The notes beneath the pieces are model-generated. The model was not told the DNA's origin. It searched no databases and saw nothing but the letters and a program-made list of their open reading frames with translations. This document shows positions 1-11,001 of a stretch of DNA of 34,000 nt, in pieces. Position 1 is the stretch's first letter. Every line of letters begins with the position of its first letter. The stretch spans positions 436,001 through 470,000 of the forward strand of contig NC_088297.1 of assembly GCF_032854445.1 (NCBI RefSeq). Direction: 5' to 3'. A program made the translations under genes and the position numbers. The DNA comes from Liolophura sinensis. Taxonomy: Eukaryota; Mollusca; Polyplacophora; Chitonida; Chitonidae.

Positions 1-58
1 TCTATTACAACGATGCCCATTTATTCTGTCTATTACAACGATGTACCTTTATGCTATT
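1..58. repeat. 28-bp minisatellite, left edge (broken by Tc1 insertion)
   Basis: Two units of the type 'tattacaacgatg...tttattctgtc' are visible at the window edge. The array is interrupted by the Tc1-like element that follows and resumes at 1100. It is the same repeat as at 2017-3092 but in the opposite orientation. The outer end lies beyond the window. Confidence 0.85.
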
Positions 59-60
59 TA

Positions 61-1097
61 AACTGACGGCCAAAAGAAACTTTACGACTTAGTGTGTTAA
101 ATTTTACCAATTTTCTCAGCAAATTAATACCAAATTATTGTAGGAAAACATTGTACGAAGCATATTCCCATGTGCGACAAGCGCCACACGAATTTGTTTT
201 GAGAAATCACGTGCCATTGGGTGGCCGCAACTGCACATGTAATAAGTGTATAAAAACGTTACACACGGTGTGCTGGACTTGCACACTGACTAAAAACCAC
301 CAAAGTAATGCCTCGATTGACTCTAGAACAACACGAGATGGCCCTGGATATGGTATCCATGGGAGCCACTCATGCCCACAGTGCAAGGACCTTATACCTG
401 AGGAACCACTTCCTGAGCGACGGACACCAGTGGTCATAATTTACCTAACAGCTCAGTGTTACGTGGATGAAATTCTACGTCCTGTTGTTCTGCCATTCCT
501 TCACCAGCAGCCACGTGGTGTCCTGTACCAGCATAACAACGCCAGGCCCCATACAGCTCGAGTTGTACAGAACTTCCAGGGCGTCAACGACGTCAACGTC
601 TTACCGTGGCCTGCACGTTCCCCAGATATATCCCCCATAGAACACCTTTGGGATATCATGGGTCGTCGAGTAAGACAGCGGCCACACCTTGCAGCCAACA
701 GACAAGAACTGGCGTTCGCTCTCCAAGATGAATGGCAACGAATACCACGTCATCTCATCAGACTTTTTCTATGCGTCGGAGAGTTTTTTCAGGCATTAAA
801 GGGGTGGCCACTCTCAATATGGATTGGTTTTGAAATTGACTGATTTTTAAAATAATCAACTTTTTGTATACTCTGCTCATTGTTAACCAATATGGAATTT
901 TTCTACTCCTGCTCTGTTTGTTCACCTGTTCACTTTGTTCACTTGTAAACTGATTTGAGGGCTGCTTTGTCCCTTCTTACTCTCTACTTACTTTCAATAT
1001 CTAAAGTCATTGGTCTTTTCAATATATTAAACTTCAGTCATCCTGTTTTTTGCTTTGGCAAAATAAATTTTTGTAAAGTTTCTTTTGGCCGTCAGAT
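61..1097 (+). mobile_element. Tc1/mariner-type DNA transposon, internally deleted
   Basis: The element has near-terminal inverted repeats: the 23 bases at 63-85 starting 'ctgacggccaaaagaaac' are the exact reverse complement of 1073-1095. A TA dinucleotide lies on each side (59-60 and 1098-1099), the target duplication expected of the Tc1/mariner superfamily. Joining the flanks restores an uninterrupted 'ctattacaacg'-type minisatellite unit, so the insertion is younger than the array. At about 1.04 kb it is shorter than usual full-length Tc1 elements (about 1.6 kb), which agrees with the broken transposase inside. It is probably non-autonomous. Confidence 0.9.
308..843 (+). pseudogene. Tc1-like transposase remnant, deleted and catalytically dead
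   Basis: Two pieces of a Tc1-like transposase are recognisable in different frames. An N-terminal start 'MPRLTLEQHEMALDMV' begins at 308 and goes out of frame after about 25 residues. A C-terminal catalytic piece lies in the frame of 94-843, from about 428: 'TPVVII', 'TAQCYVDEILRPVVLPFL', 'NARPHTARVVQNF', 'SPIEHLWDIMGRRVRQRP'. The region between them, holding the rest of the DNA-binding domain and the first catalytic Asp, is deleted. The second catalytic Asp, normally in 'DNARPH', reads Asn here ('NNARPH'). The third acidic residue, in 'SPIEHLW', is kept. The upstream part of the open frame (94-307) resembles no transposase. Two of the three catalytic acids are gone, so the copy cannot encode an active enzyme. 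Confidence 0.88.
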
Positions 1098-1475
1098 TAT
1101 TACAACGATGTACCTTTATTCTGTCTGTTACAACGATTTCCAGTTATTCTGTCTATTAGAACGATGTCCCTTTATTCTGTCCATTACAACGAAGTGCCTC
1201 CATGCTATCTATTACAGCCATGTACCTTTATTGTATCACATACAACGGCTAGGGTTTTTTTCTACGTCATACAGCTACATGTTTTTTTTCTGTCTTGTAC
1301 CATGTCGTGGTTTTTCGGTTTCTTACAACGACCTGGCTTTTGGCTTGCTTTTTTCGGTTCTATCCAACGACGTTGCTTTTGTCGGTCTTATGCAACGACT
1401 TGGCCTTTTTCCTTCTTGTCCAACGACCTGTCTCTGTTTGGTCCATTACAACATCTAGATATTGTCGATTTCTTC
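1098..1475. repeat. 28-bp minisatellite and left arm of fold-back structure
   Basis: The 28-bp units resume after the transposon ('acaacgatgtacctttattc' type). From about 1165 to 1335 the sequence is a long imperfect reverse complement of 2020-2190, including the shared non-repetitive blocks 'cctccatgctatctattac' and 'cacatacaacggctaggg'. Toward 1475 it becomes a degenerate array of 'caacgac'-containing units. The period of 28 is not a multiple of three, so the open frames across it are accidental. Confidence 0.85.
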
Positions 1476-2016
1476 GTAAAACCCCAATGAAATAAATACA
1501 TTAATAAATCACACAACTACCTGGCGTTTTTCTGTCCGTCACAGCAGCCAGAGATTTTCTCTGCATTATATATACGACAAAAACACTCCCACTCGGCGTA
1601 CAAATACGATAGATAAACCCATGTGTGAGGTGGTTGTATAAGAATTCAGCATTACCGAGGCATTCGACGGTTACACATTTTGTCAGGTGCTTGGGTAACT
1701 GCATGTGTCCTGTTATTGCAATATACCTTTACAGAGTTATCAGTGACGTTCAAATCAATAGTTCCTGCGATTAATCATTAAATATGTGCTAAGGTCGTTA
1801 ATTTTTTGTTGAAGTGGTAGCCAGTGTACAGTTCTGTTATCGATAGGTAGAGTATATACGTCACACAGACACAGAGTACGCTTCTCTAGTTTATGTATGA
1901 GGAACTACAGTTACACAACGCCTGAACTACCTATTCATAGTTTCGAGCACACGGGTTAGGAGTAGGCGGGGATAAATAACATGGAGCTAAAAGAATGATT
2001 TTTGCAGTTTAAAAGT
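1476..2016. other. Loop of the fold-back structure, no gene seen
   Basis: This single-copy-looking spacer lies between the two inverted arms. It holds no recognisable coding sequence. The open frame on the minus strand (1501-1704) has no family signature. Confidence 0.5.
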
Positions 2017-3092
2017 ACGTTGTTTAAGGCAGAAAAACCGCGACGTTGTACAAGACAGGAAAAACAGGTCGCTGTATGACGTAGAAAAAAACCTAGCCGT
2101 TGTATGTGATACAATAAAGATGCATGGCTGTAATAGATAGCATGGAGGCACTTCGTTGTAATGGACAGAATAAAGGGACATCGTTGTAACAGACAGAATA
2201 AATGGGCATCCTTGTAATAAAGAAAATAAAGGCACGTTGTAATAGACGGAATAAAGGCAGATCGTTGTAATAGACAAAATAAATGGCGATCCTTGTAACG
2301 AAGAAAATAAAGGTACGTTGTAATAGACAGAATAAAGGCATATCCTTGGAATATACTTAATACAGGCAGATCGTTGTAATAGAGAGAATAAAGGCACATC
2401 GTTGTTATAGAGAGAATAAAGGCATATCGTTTAATTGGACAGAATAAATGGGCATTGTTGTAATAGAGAGAATAAAGTCACATTGTAATAGACAGAATAA
2501 AGTCACATCGTTGTGATCCACAGAATAAATGGGCATCGTTGTAATAGACGAAATAAAGGCATATCGCTGTAATAGAGAGAATAAAGGCACATAGTTGAAA
2601 TAGACGGAATAAAGGCACGTCGTTGTAGTAGACGGCATAAAGGCACATCGTTGTAATAGACAGAATAAAGCCACATAGTTGTAACAGAGATAATAAAGAC
2701 TCGTTGTAATAGACAGAATAAAGCCACATTGTTGTAATCGTCAGAACATACGCACATTGTTGTAATAGACAGCATAAAGGCAAATCGTTGTGATAGGCAG
2801 AATAAAGGCACGTTGTTGTAATCGACGGAATAAAAGCGTTTCGTTGTAATAGAGAGAATAAAGGCACATCGTTGTAATAGACAGAATAAAGGCATATCGT
2901 TGCAATAGACAGAATAAACGCTCACCGTTGTAATAGACAGAGTGAAGCACATCGTTGTAATAGAGAGAATAAAGGCACATCGTTGTAATAGACAGAATGA
3001 AGGCGCATGGTTGTGATAGGCAGAATAAAGGCACATAGTTGTAATAGATAGAATAAAGGCACACCGTTGTTACAGACAGAATAAAAAAGTGA
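2017..3092. repeat. 28-bp minisatellite array, right arm of fold-back structure
   Basis: There are roughly 33 tandem copies of a 28-bp unit, 'gttgtaatagacagaataaa' followed by 'ggcacatc', inverted relative to 1-1475. The inner end (2017-2190) matches the left arm outside the tandem units as well. On the minus strand the array is open in all three frames ('SITTMCLYSVYYND...LLQRCAFIL'), because three units make 28 codons and the unit lacks stops. This explains the overlapping open frames here, which I do not consider genes. Confidence 0.93.
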
Positions 3093-4510
3093 CCCTTCTG
3101 CAAAAGATGGATATCATTTCGAGATCTTTGCATAAGATTGAAGATTAATAGACAATGAACTGTTGAACTTTTAGATGAAAGGATTTCGCTTCCGTTGGGA
3201 TTAATTGTGCTGCAATATTGTCCATATATTGAATATTATCGATGTATAATCCATATATTGAATAAGACGTTCTTCACGTGACGCAAAGTTAATTATTGTG
3301 CACGTGCCCTAATCAAATTAAATGTTTTCCCAGGGCTCTGTGCGATTTCCTCCCACTATATTGGTTGCCAGTATCGAACAAATAAAATCATTAAAACACC
3401 AATATAATATTATAAATAAATAAATCAGATTAAATGGTCGAACAGGTGAAATTTTGTGATGCAATCTATGAAGTTATGGAGCAGCATGCGCATAGAGTCT
3501 TATACGGAAGATAGGCGAGACTGCCTTTACTCGTGATTGACCCCGGACTACTAACCGTTTAAAGTCCTGTCCGGAGGCTGTACAATTAGCGAGACACAAA
3601 TTACAGTGGTGTCTACTCGGTGTGAGTTCAGATGCTCCTATAGTGGCTTCACCATGTATCGAGTCACGCGGCCTTCTGACCATCCACAAGCTAATGGTGT
3701 TGTATTGACAGACATCTCGTGAATCCCCGCGTGATGTGTACTTAACGAGAAGTGAAAACAATTTTCCCCGGGGAGCCGGAATCGTTTGTCCCTGGGGCGA
3801 AAATGACTCGGTGGGTTTCGCTCTAATACACAAAAAAGAGAAGATACGGACATATCGATCCACGCAGAGGCAGTAGTAGAGCGATTTGGTATAGGTTATA
3901 TACGAAGAGCCTCTGAATACGCCCTATATAATGTCCTAATTAGTTCTTGGCAGGCTATTCTGATACAGCCGTACGGCTGTACGCCATATAAATACAGTCA
4001 TGACAATAGTGACAAGGAACCAGCTCATCTTGTCTTCCACCAAGCATCAGTCACTCTCTTCCAGAGACAATACTCAGGCCATTATTTTTGTGACCGCTGT
4101 GGGCTACAGGGACGTTATTTTTCCACGACATAAGTGATAAGTGAAGGTCTACACGACTTTATTTATAGAGCGATGAAGAATAAGATATCTCTGTTATCAC
4201 GACAGCCTATTTATGACCTGTATACCAGCCTTTCTAAAGCCACAATCTCAGTGTTCGGTTTGAAGAATACCTTAAGGCCACACAGCTTTCTATATTCATA
4301 AAAGACGCCTTTTTGTTCTTTTAGCAGATCGGTAATTGTAAATCCTGCGATTTACTGTCGTCATGTATGTTGCATGAACGCACCCACTGACCACGTCAGT
4401 GGGAGTACACTGGATTTGTGACGAAAGGCGTCTAACACTTGACAAATCAGTTATTTCGTTCTTCACCAGATTGTCCAGGTTTCGTCAGATTGTCTATCAC
4501 GGTGACGTAC
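3093..4510. other. No recognisable feature
   Basis: I see no gene, SINE or tandem array here. The minus-strand open frames at 3474-3863 overlap each other and match nothing I recognise. A short palindrome 'agccgtacggct' lies near 3965. Confidence 0.5.
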
Positions 4511-4512
4511 AC

Positions 4513-4760
4513 ATGTACACCCAAAAAATTAATCCGTTAATTTGAACAGAAAGTCTGTTTCCTGGGTGATGCTAGAATGTATTGTCTTATTGCAGCGGAT
4601 TTTTCTCTTAAATATAACACGCATATTCTATTAATTCAACATAAAGATTCTATTGGACTAAAACGATATGATGTTGAATATGACAGAATATACATACATT
4701 CTAGCATCACTCAGACAACAGACTTTGCGTTAAAATCAGCAGATTAAAGTTTTGAGGGTA
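4513..4760. mobile_element. MITE-like palindromic element, copy 1
   Basis: This is one of four copies of a 225-260 bp AT-rich element. The ends are inverted: 'acacccaaaaaattaatc' on the left against 'agattaaagttttgaggg' on the right. The subterminal block 'gggtgatgctagaatgta' (about 4565) is repeated inverted as 'acattctagcatcactcag' (about 4697). No coding capacity. Size, inverted ends and dispersed copies fit a non-autonomous DNA transposon; the superfamily is not determined. Confidence 0.75.
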
Positions 4761-5369
4761 GTTAAACATTAAAGCTCTATATTTATCCATCGTCCACAAT
4801 ACCTGCATGTCTTGGACAGGTAATTTGTATATTTCCCCGCTCTTGTTTCTTGTGGGGCCTTGATGGCAATAATCTCTGGACGACGGCCATGTGGTGGTGT
4901 GTACAGTCTAACGTTCTTTAAAAACCAGTTGTCAACTGTATTGCGCATGTCTGTGCGTCACATGCTATCTCATCACTATCATCCTCCATCTCAATGTCGC
5001 TTTAACGATCATCATCATTGCTTACCCTAATTCCTTAACCTTTCCGCATGTGGAAGAGCAACTTTCTGTACAACTTATGCGCATTTTTAATTTGACTTTG
5101 GAGATTTCAGAAAAGTATAGTTGCGTCAGTGTATACAGAATAATGCTTTCAGAATCTGTCTGCATAAACAAACACCTTACATACATGTGTGAAAAGGTTG
5201 AAGAATTTCAGCATTACATCAATATTACCTCTAATGCTATGGCAATGCAGTTTCACTGTAATAACTAGGCCCTTGAGTTGGTAGAATTCTGTGATTTTCT
5301 GAGAGATGGCAGAAAAATGTGATTTTTTGAGCAATGGCAGACTAGGTTATGCTACTCCTACAAATCATT
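4761..5369. other. No recognisable feature
   Basis: No gene or repeat family was identified. The open frame at 5050-5268 (72 codons) has no recognisable domain and no splice or promoter context that would support it. Confidence 0.45.
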
Positions 5370-5910
5370 GTTACGTGTGGCGGATTTATGTTACGTGTGG
5401 CGGATCTGTGCTATATCTGACGGCTTTATGTTATGTGTGACGGATTTATGTTACGTATGGCGGATTTATGCTGTGTGTGACGATTTATGCTATGTGTGAC
5501 GCATTTATTTTATGTTTGGCGAATTTATGCTATGTGTGACGGATTTATGCTATGTGTGACGGATTTATATCATGTGTAATGGATTTATACTGTGTGCGAC
5601 GGATCAATGCTATGTGTGACGGATTTATGCTATGTTTGACTGATCTATGCTATGTGTGACGGTTTTTGCTATGTTTGACTGATCTATGCTATGTGTGACG
5701 GTTTTTGCTATGTTTGACTGATCTATGCTATATGTGACGGTTTTTGCTATGTGTGACGGATCTATGCTATGTGTGACGGATTTTTCCTATGTTTGACTGA
5801 TCTATGCTATGTGTGACGGATTTTTGCTATGTTTGACTGATCTATGCTATGTGTGACGGATTTATGGTGTGTGTGACTGATTTATGCTATGTGTGACGGA
5901 TTTATGCTTT
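5370..5910. repeat. 20-bp minisatellite
   Basis: About 27 imperfect copies of 'tatgctatgtgtgacggatt' are present, with variants 'tatgtttgactgatc' alternating in the middle (5630-5860). The alternation suggests a two-unit higher-order repeat of about 40 bp there. Confidence 0.92.
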
Positions 5911-6130
5911 TATTCCAGCAGTGTTTTGGTGTCAGGGCACATTATCATTGTTTTGGTGTCAGGGTACATTGTCTTGTCTACGGTAATATCGTGTTACCGC
6001 GACATATGGTCAGCTCTAGCATCGCATGTTAAATTTAAATGATGAGCTGTTGGAGTGTAAAATTTTCAACTCCGTTTGATGGCAGAGTTGTTCTGGTATT
6101 CAAGCGGTATTGTCACCAAGGTGGAGTTAA

Positions 6131-7163
6131 TGTCGACACTGTATTTACTATGTCACTCGCAATAATCTACCAAATGGGTGTTAGCCCAGCGATAGATCTG
6201 CCGATGAGCCAGGCCATGCACCTGGCTTGCCTTTGACTAGTAGGCCTATTATTCAACAATCCTACAGATTGCGCCGGCAGACGGCAACACTAATCCTGTA
6301 AATTCCTTTCACCTGCCTGTCTAGCAAGTCAGAGCGTGCCAGGTACTTGTCAAGTGAGTGAGAGAACAGGCTCTTATTAGACCCTTAACTTGGTAAGGCA
6401 CATATGAACTTACTACCACATTAGTAGGTTTGTGTACTCCTACACTGCAAATCCAGAGTGTTTTCTGGTTGGATTTAAAGGGACTAACTGATATCATTTA
6501 ATCTCTTACATTGGATGTTCCGACCAGTTATAAATTGTACATAGTTGTTGGTACGTAACAACAATGACTTCTGGATTTATTTTTGTGATCATTGAGCCAC
6601 ATCCCCACTAACTACCCCTACAGCGATTTAGGGATATCTAGTAGTATAGTAGTTTCTATCTTCCTTGCCAAGTTAAGGTAAGGCCTTTTATACTAAATCA
6701 AACTTCTAATTAGAACCTGTTCTCACTCACTTGAAAAGTACCTGGCACTCTCTGACTTGCTAGACAGGCAGGTGAAAGGATTTATTTATTTATTTGATTG
6801 GTGTTATGCCGTACCCAAGAATATTTCACTTATACGACGGCGGCCAGCGTGGCTAGCGTGACTATCCGCAGGTGGGTGACAGAGGAAGCCAGCATGAGCT
6901 GGACTTGAACTCACAGCGATTGGTGAGAGACTCCCGGGTCATTACGCTGCGCTAGCGCTGAGCCACGGAGGCCCGCAGGTGAAAGGAAGTTACGGGATTA
7001 GTTATCAAAACGTCTGTCGGCGTAAGCTGTGGGATTATTGAACAATAGGCCTATTAGTCTAAGGCAAGCCAGCTGCATGGCCTGGCTCATCGGCAGACGT
7101 ATCAGTGTTCTGACACCCAACTACGAGATTATTGCAAGGGACATAGTAAACACACTGTCAACA
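6131..7163. mobile_element. Long inverted-repeat (fold-back type) element
   Basis: The left arm (about 6131-6435) and right arm (about 6630-7163) are imperfect reverse complements over about 300 bp. Examples: 'gtaggcctattattcaac' (6240) against 'gttgaacaataggcc'-type sequence near 7035, and 'cacctgcctgtctagcaag' (6310) against 'cttgctagacaggcaggtg' (6757). A central loop of about 190 bp separates them. The right arm is split by a SINE at 6781-6974. Without the SINE the structure is about 825 bp. No transposase is visible. It may be a non-autonomous DNA transposon with long terminal inverted repeats, or an inverted duplication. Confidence 0.8.
6781..6974 (-). mobile_element. tRNA-derived SINE, type A, inserted in the inverted repeat
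   Basis: Read on the minus strand, this copy has the type A tRNA-like head ('ggcctccgtggctcagcgc'), the internal 'gtgagttcaagtccagctc' block containing a B-box-like stretch, the 'accatccgcaggt' region in reverse and the 3' tail 'aataaataaat'. It is flanked by the exact 13-bp duplication 'gcaggtgaaagga' at 6768-6780 and 6975-6987, as expected for target-primed insertion. It is somewhat shortened internally. Confidence 0.92.
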
Positions 7164-7510
7164 CTATGTGTTGTTTTTCATCATAGTCTTTTTTTATAGT
7201 GTAAGGAATGTAAAAACACTGTTTAACTGACCGTGTTCTAGCACGTATGTTGCTACAGCATATAGACAAGGCCATAAATACAGGTAAAATCCCGTGGAGT
7301 CTCGCGTGACCTCGTTCAGGTGATAAAAACACTCATCACCGTCTGGCAACCAAAACTATGTTACTAATTAACTGATTGATTTGTACGTCATACTCAAGAA
7401 ATGTTACTAATACTATGGTGGTCAGTTCTATGAGTAGAGGAAAGTGCGCAGAGTAAACCACCGACCTCTGTCAAATTGCTGGCGAACTTTCTAACATTTC
7501 ACTTAATAGT

Positions 7511-7590
7511 ATGCATATTATATTGGTAAATGTATATATTTATATTATATTGGTAAATATATATATTTATATTATATTGGCAAATACCAC
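7511..7590. repeat. AT-rich short tandem repeat, three units
   Basis: Three copies of about 28-30 bp, 'atattatattggtaaata' plus 'tatatttat'. Low complexity; the open frame across it is not a gene. Confidence 0.75.
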
Positions 7591-7656
7591 TTGTCTTCAA
7601 CAAACGTTAGTGCGTAAACGAACAAGCGAGCTTCGCAGGTTGTTTAAGAGCCATCG

Positions 7657-7885
7657 AAGGGGTCTCCGTGGCAGGCTGGTTTGTGTGCAAGGAAACTCTT
7701 TCACCAATGCGATCGCTTCGAGTTCAAGCCTGGGTAATGCTGGCTTCGAATTCTGCTCGAAGGCCTGCTAAGCAAAGTGCAGATGGTCGTGGGTTTCTGT
7801 TCGGTATCCACTCACCATATATCAGTGAAATATTGTTGAGAGCACCGTGACATAAATCATTTATTGTCAAACAAAACCACGCTAG
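7657..7885 (+). mobile_element. Diverged type A SINE
   Basis: The sequence follows the type A layout: 'ggggtctccgtgg' head, 'caccaatgcgatcgcttcg' and 'gagttcaagc' B-box-like stretch, 'gatggtcgtgggtttc', then 'cagtgaaatattgttgaga' and a weak 'tcaaacaaa' tail. Many differences mark it as old or as a separate subfamily. The short open frames in it are not genes. Confidence 0.75.
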
Positions 7886-8390
7886 CAGTGAGAGCGCGGA
7901 GTCTACCAATTCCCTGACCAAGTCCGGTTTTGAACTCGCACTATGTGTGTCCTTGCGACGGAAAGGTTAGCACTAGAGAACAGCCCGCTGCCGCCAATCC
8001 CCTGATATGTACATTTGACTCCTAAACACAGTGGGCCTGTATTGAAAACTGGCTCGTAATTTCCTGGATTCCATAATAAATTTATTATTTATGAAAGGCA
8101 GTTTGCTGTGCATCAAGGAAAGAAAAAAAAGCAGCATATCCACTGAGTAGGGCACTGAAACTCTCATGCGTGTGATAACAGATGTGATGTGATAGTAGAT
8201 GCGTGCTAATAGAATCGCCCCATCAACCTGTGTCACGTGATTATTAAGCACTGCCTGCAAGCAGTGGAGGATATCAACGGAGAATGGTAGGTTTTTACAC
8301 AGATTGCCGAACGTATATGTTTAGCGCCCATCATCCACGTACTCCGGTGTAATCTGAACACAGGGGTTCAGAGTAATGGGGACCACGTCG

Positions 8391-8735
8391 GCGGCCTGGT
8401 GGTTAGAGCATCCGCCTCGAAGTCGGGAGGCGGGTCATTCCGAACACTTGAAATATGGAACTTGTTGCTGTCTCGCTTGGAAGTCAGCACTGAGATATCA
8501 GAGCAAGGAAACAGGATTGGATGGCCCGGTGTCAGTATAATGTGATTGGGTGGGGTGTCATATCTGGTGTCTTCGGCATGATAATCCAGTGGCTGCAGCA
8601 CTTTGGCGGTATGGAATCGCCCGGATACAGGAAGACACAGTATGTGTACATGCAACTAATGATTCCCCGTCTTCAAATGGCGGAAAAATTGTTAAGTACA
8701 ACGTAATACCCCAAGCATACATACATACTCTCTTA
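8391..8735 (+). mobile_element. tRNA-derived SINE, type B, near full length
   Basis: The tRNA-like head 'ggcctggtggttagagcatc' carries an A-box-like stretch, and the B box ('gggtcattccgaac') is degenerate. The body includes 'agtcagcactgagatatc', 'ggtgtcatatctggtgtct' and 'aaaattgttaagtacaacg', ending with a 'cataca' microsatellite tail. The same body occurs on the minus strand at 14433, 18755 and 31166, so this is a dispersed family with its own 3' end, distinct from type A. Confidence 0.85.
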
Positions 8736-8847
8736 CATATTCAGAGATGGGCTACGTTTTAATGCTTCATTCGCGCTAACTATATACTGATAATATTACT
8801 TTAACCTGGATATATCCCCCGTGATCGACTTGATACCTTGTGCTCTT

Positions 8848-8965
8848 TATTTGATTGTTGTTTTTCGCCGTACTCAAGAATATTTTATTTATCCGACGGC
8901 GGCCTGCATTGTCGTGGGAGTAAACCTGCGACCATCCGTAGGTTGCCATGGCTATACTTTCGGCT
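8848..8965 (-). mobile_element. Type A SINE, 3' fragment
   Basis: Only the 3' half is present: 'cgccgtactcaagaatatt', 'atccgacggcggcctgcat', then the 'cgaccatccgtaggttgcc' block, all reversed relative to the plus-strand copies at 11002 and 19063. 5' truncation is typical of retroposition. Confidence 0.85.
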
Positions 8966-9655
8966 CCATTGTGCATGGAAGCCGGATGAGGACATTTCGC
9001 CCCGTGGCTCGCGGGTCACGGTACCATTCGCACGTAAAGTCCAGCACTCTGGCGCTCTAACTGAGCAAAAGTGAAATTCCCTCTGACTGCTGCTAGTATA
9101 TAAAAGTACCGGGAAGCCCTCCTCCCCACTCCTAAGACACACGCATGTTAACAGAGCACCAAACTTCTTGAAACCTGTAACCAGTGTAATAGTTGAAAGG
9201 CTTACACTGTTAGTCAGTCTTGGATTTCAACTCGAATCTCAACACCGGTGACCCAAAACTTTACAAACTGAGCTAAATGGTTAAGCTAATGCTAACAGGT
9301 GCAAGTACAGGAAACTGTTCCCTTTTAGACATGTGCTGACGTAAAAGATGCAACAACAGAAAAAAAGTAGCAAAAATGCCCTAAAAAGAAAACAATACCA
9401 TTTGAACTTTTCTATTTATTTGTGTATCACTAGTCATGCAGGCCGCTAACTGTAAGTCCTATCAATCGGTAAGTGTCACATATTCCCTCTTAAAATGAAA
9501 AAGCAGGCGAGGCCAACCTATCCACGTCTTGATTGACGTTTTTCGTCAAGACTAATTCATGTGGTTACTTCATGTGCCTGCCATTGGCTTCCTTCTCGGG
9601 CAGGTGTTCGCTGTGAGAAGCCTGTCACACGAATAAATGACGTCAATCCTAAAAC
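8966..9655. other. No recognisable feature
   Basis: No gene or known repeat recognised. A tRNA-like 'aactgagctaaatggttaagc' near 9266 may be a worn SINE head but lacks a matching B box. Confidence 0.4.
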
Positions 9656-9669
9656 AGATGGAGAACGAA

Positions 9670-9925
9670 CACTCAAAAAATAATCTGTTGAATTTAACAG
9701 AGATTCTATTGTCTGAGTGATGCTAGAATGTGTTTTGCTATTGCAACAGATTATTCTGTTAAATATAACACAAATATTCAATTAACTTAACACAGACATT
9801 TTGTTTGACTAACAGAACATTATGATGAATACGACAGAATATTGTGTTGTAATAACAGATCACATTGCAGCATCACTCAAACAACACACTTTCTGTTAAA
9901 TCTGAGAGATTATGTTTTTGACCGA
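9670..9925. mobile_element. MITE-like palindromic element, copy 2
   Basis: This is the clearest copy. It starts 'cactcaaaaaataatctgtt' and ends '...gagattatgtttttga', with subterminal blocks 'tctgagtgatgctagaatg' (about 9712) and 'gcagcatcactcaaacaac' (about 9868) in opposite orientation. The inside has further short inverted blocks such as 'ctgttaaatataacac'. No coding potential. Confidence 0.82.
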
Positions 9926-10154
9926 AGATTGTCAGTTGATGTGACCCTCAATTTGTGTGTCATATAAGTGACAAGATACTCTATTAGAAGTGTTTCTGGG
10001 TATGTTGTATGAAATAGAGCATTGTGTCACAGCCGTACTGGAATAAATCGTAGGTTCATTTGACCTTCCTTAGGCATAGATACATGCAACATTGTGGGCT
10101 CCATTGGGGTCTCCGGAGTGAAAATAATAGGACCTCAGCCCTCTAGGCAAACTT

Positions 10155-10532
10155 GTAGTAAAAGTCAACTATCCTTGAGTGGGCTTAGTAAAAGGCTACT
10201 GTCCTAGAGTGGGCGTAGTAAAAGGCGACTAACCTAGAGTGGGCGTAGTAAAAGGCGACTGTCCTAGAGTGGGCGTAGTAAAAGGCGACTGTCCTAGAGT
10301 GGGCGTAGTAAAAGGCGACTGTCCTAGAGTGGGCGTAGTAAAAGGCGACTGTCCTAGAGTGGGCGTAGTAAAAGGCGGCTGTCCTAGAGTGGGCGTAGTA
10401 AAAGGCGGCTGTCCTAGAGTGGGCGTAGTAAAAGGCGACTGTCCTAGAGTGGACGTAGTAAAAGGCGACTGTCCTAGAGTGGGCGTAGTAAAAGGCGGCT
10501 GTCCTAGAGTGGGCGTAGTAAAAGGCGACTCA
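10155..10532. repeat. 30-bp minisatellite
   Basis: About 12.5 copies of 'gtcctagagtgggcgtagta' plus 'aaaggcgact', with several units identical. Substitutions alternate between 'ggcgact' and 'ggcggct', so exchange or slippage is recent. Because 30 is divisible by three it reads as a repeated decapeptide 'GVVKGDCPRV' in one frame (10239-10583). I see no splice sites, promoter or conserved domain to support a protein. Confidence 0.95.
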
Positions 10533-10599
10533 TGCGGGTCCGGTACACAGAATAGGACCTCAGCCCTCGAGGCAAGCTTTTAGTAAAAAGCGAGTAACC

Positions 10600-11000
10600 T
10601 AGAGCCCTCGGGTGTGAGTCCCTTGGGCAGAATACGCCAACGTCGTGTATATTTAAACATAATTATGTTTTAGGCAGGGCGATATCGTCTAAGTGTGCTC
10701 CAAATTTATAACACGATGCTGATTATTCCGCAGTTAAATGTTTAATGATATTTTAAAAGATATAAAAATATTTTGTACAAACTACATTTAATGTGTTTTT
10801 AATGGGCTGATTTTTTTTTGTATTACCTCTCTTAACTGCTTTGAAAACGTTTTTATACTGTTCTGATTTTGGATTTTCTCATTTTCTTACTGAAAGATAT
10901 TTTCTTGGAACATAATCGCTCTACTAAGTTTGCTGAAATGCTGCCGATATGACGTAAAATATCAACCCTACGTTCATTGTATCCGTAGAAACCAATTTGC
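10600..11000. other. AT-rich spacer, no feature seen
   Basis: AT-rich sequence with no open frame of interest and no repeat family recognised. Confidence 0.4.
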
Positions 11001-11001
11001 A

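Noticed and set aside
1956-3133. Nested minus-strand frames rich in 'LYSVYYND'
   Set aside because: The 28-bp array cycles through three frames; each frame shows the same words shifted.
3474-3863. 129-codon minus-strand open frame
   Set aside because: No domain, no splice or promoter evidence, and overlapped by another open frame of similar quality.
7890-7990. A possible SINE head on the minus strand ('cgagttcaaaaccgg')
   Set aside because: A B-box-like word is present, but no A box, body or tail could be matched to the families in this window.
10239-10583. Open frame of repeated decapeptides (GVVKGDCPRV)
   Set aside because: Product of the 30-bp minisatellite; nothing beyond the repeat supports a gene.
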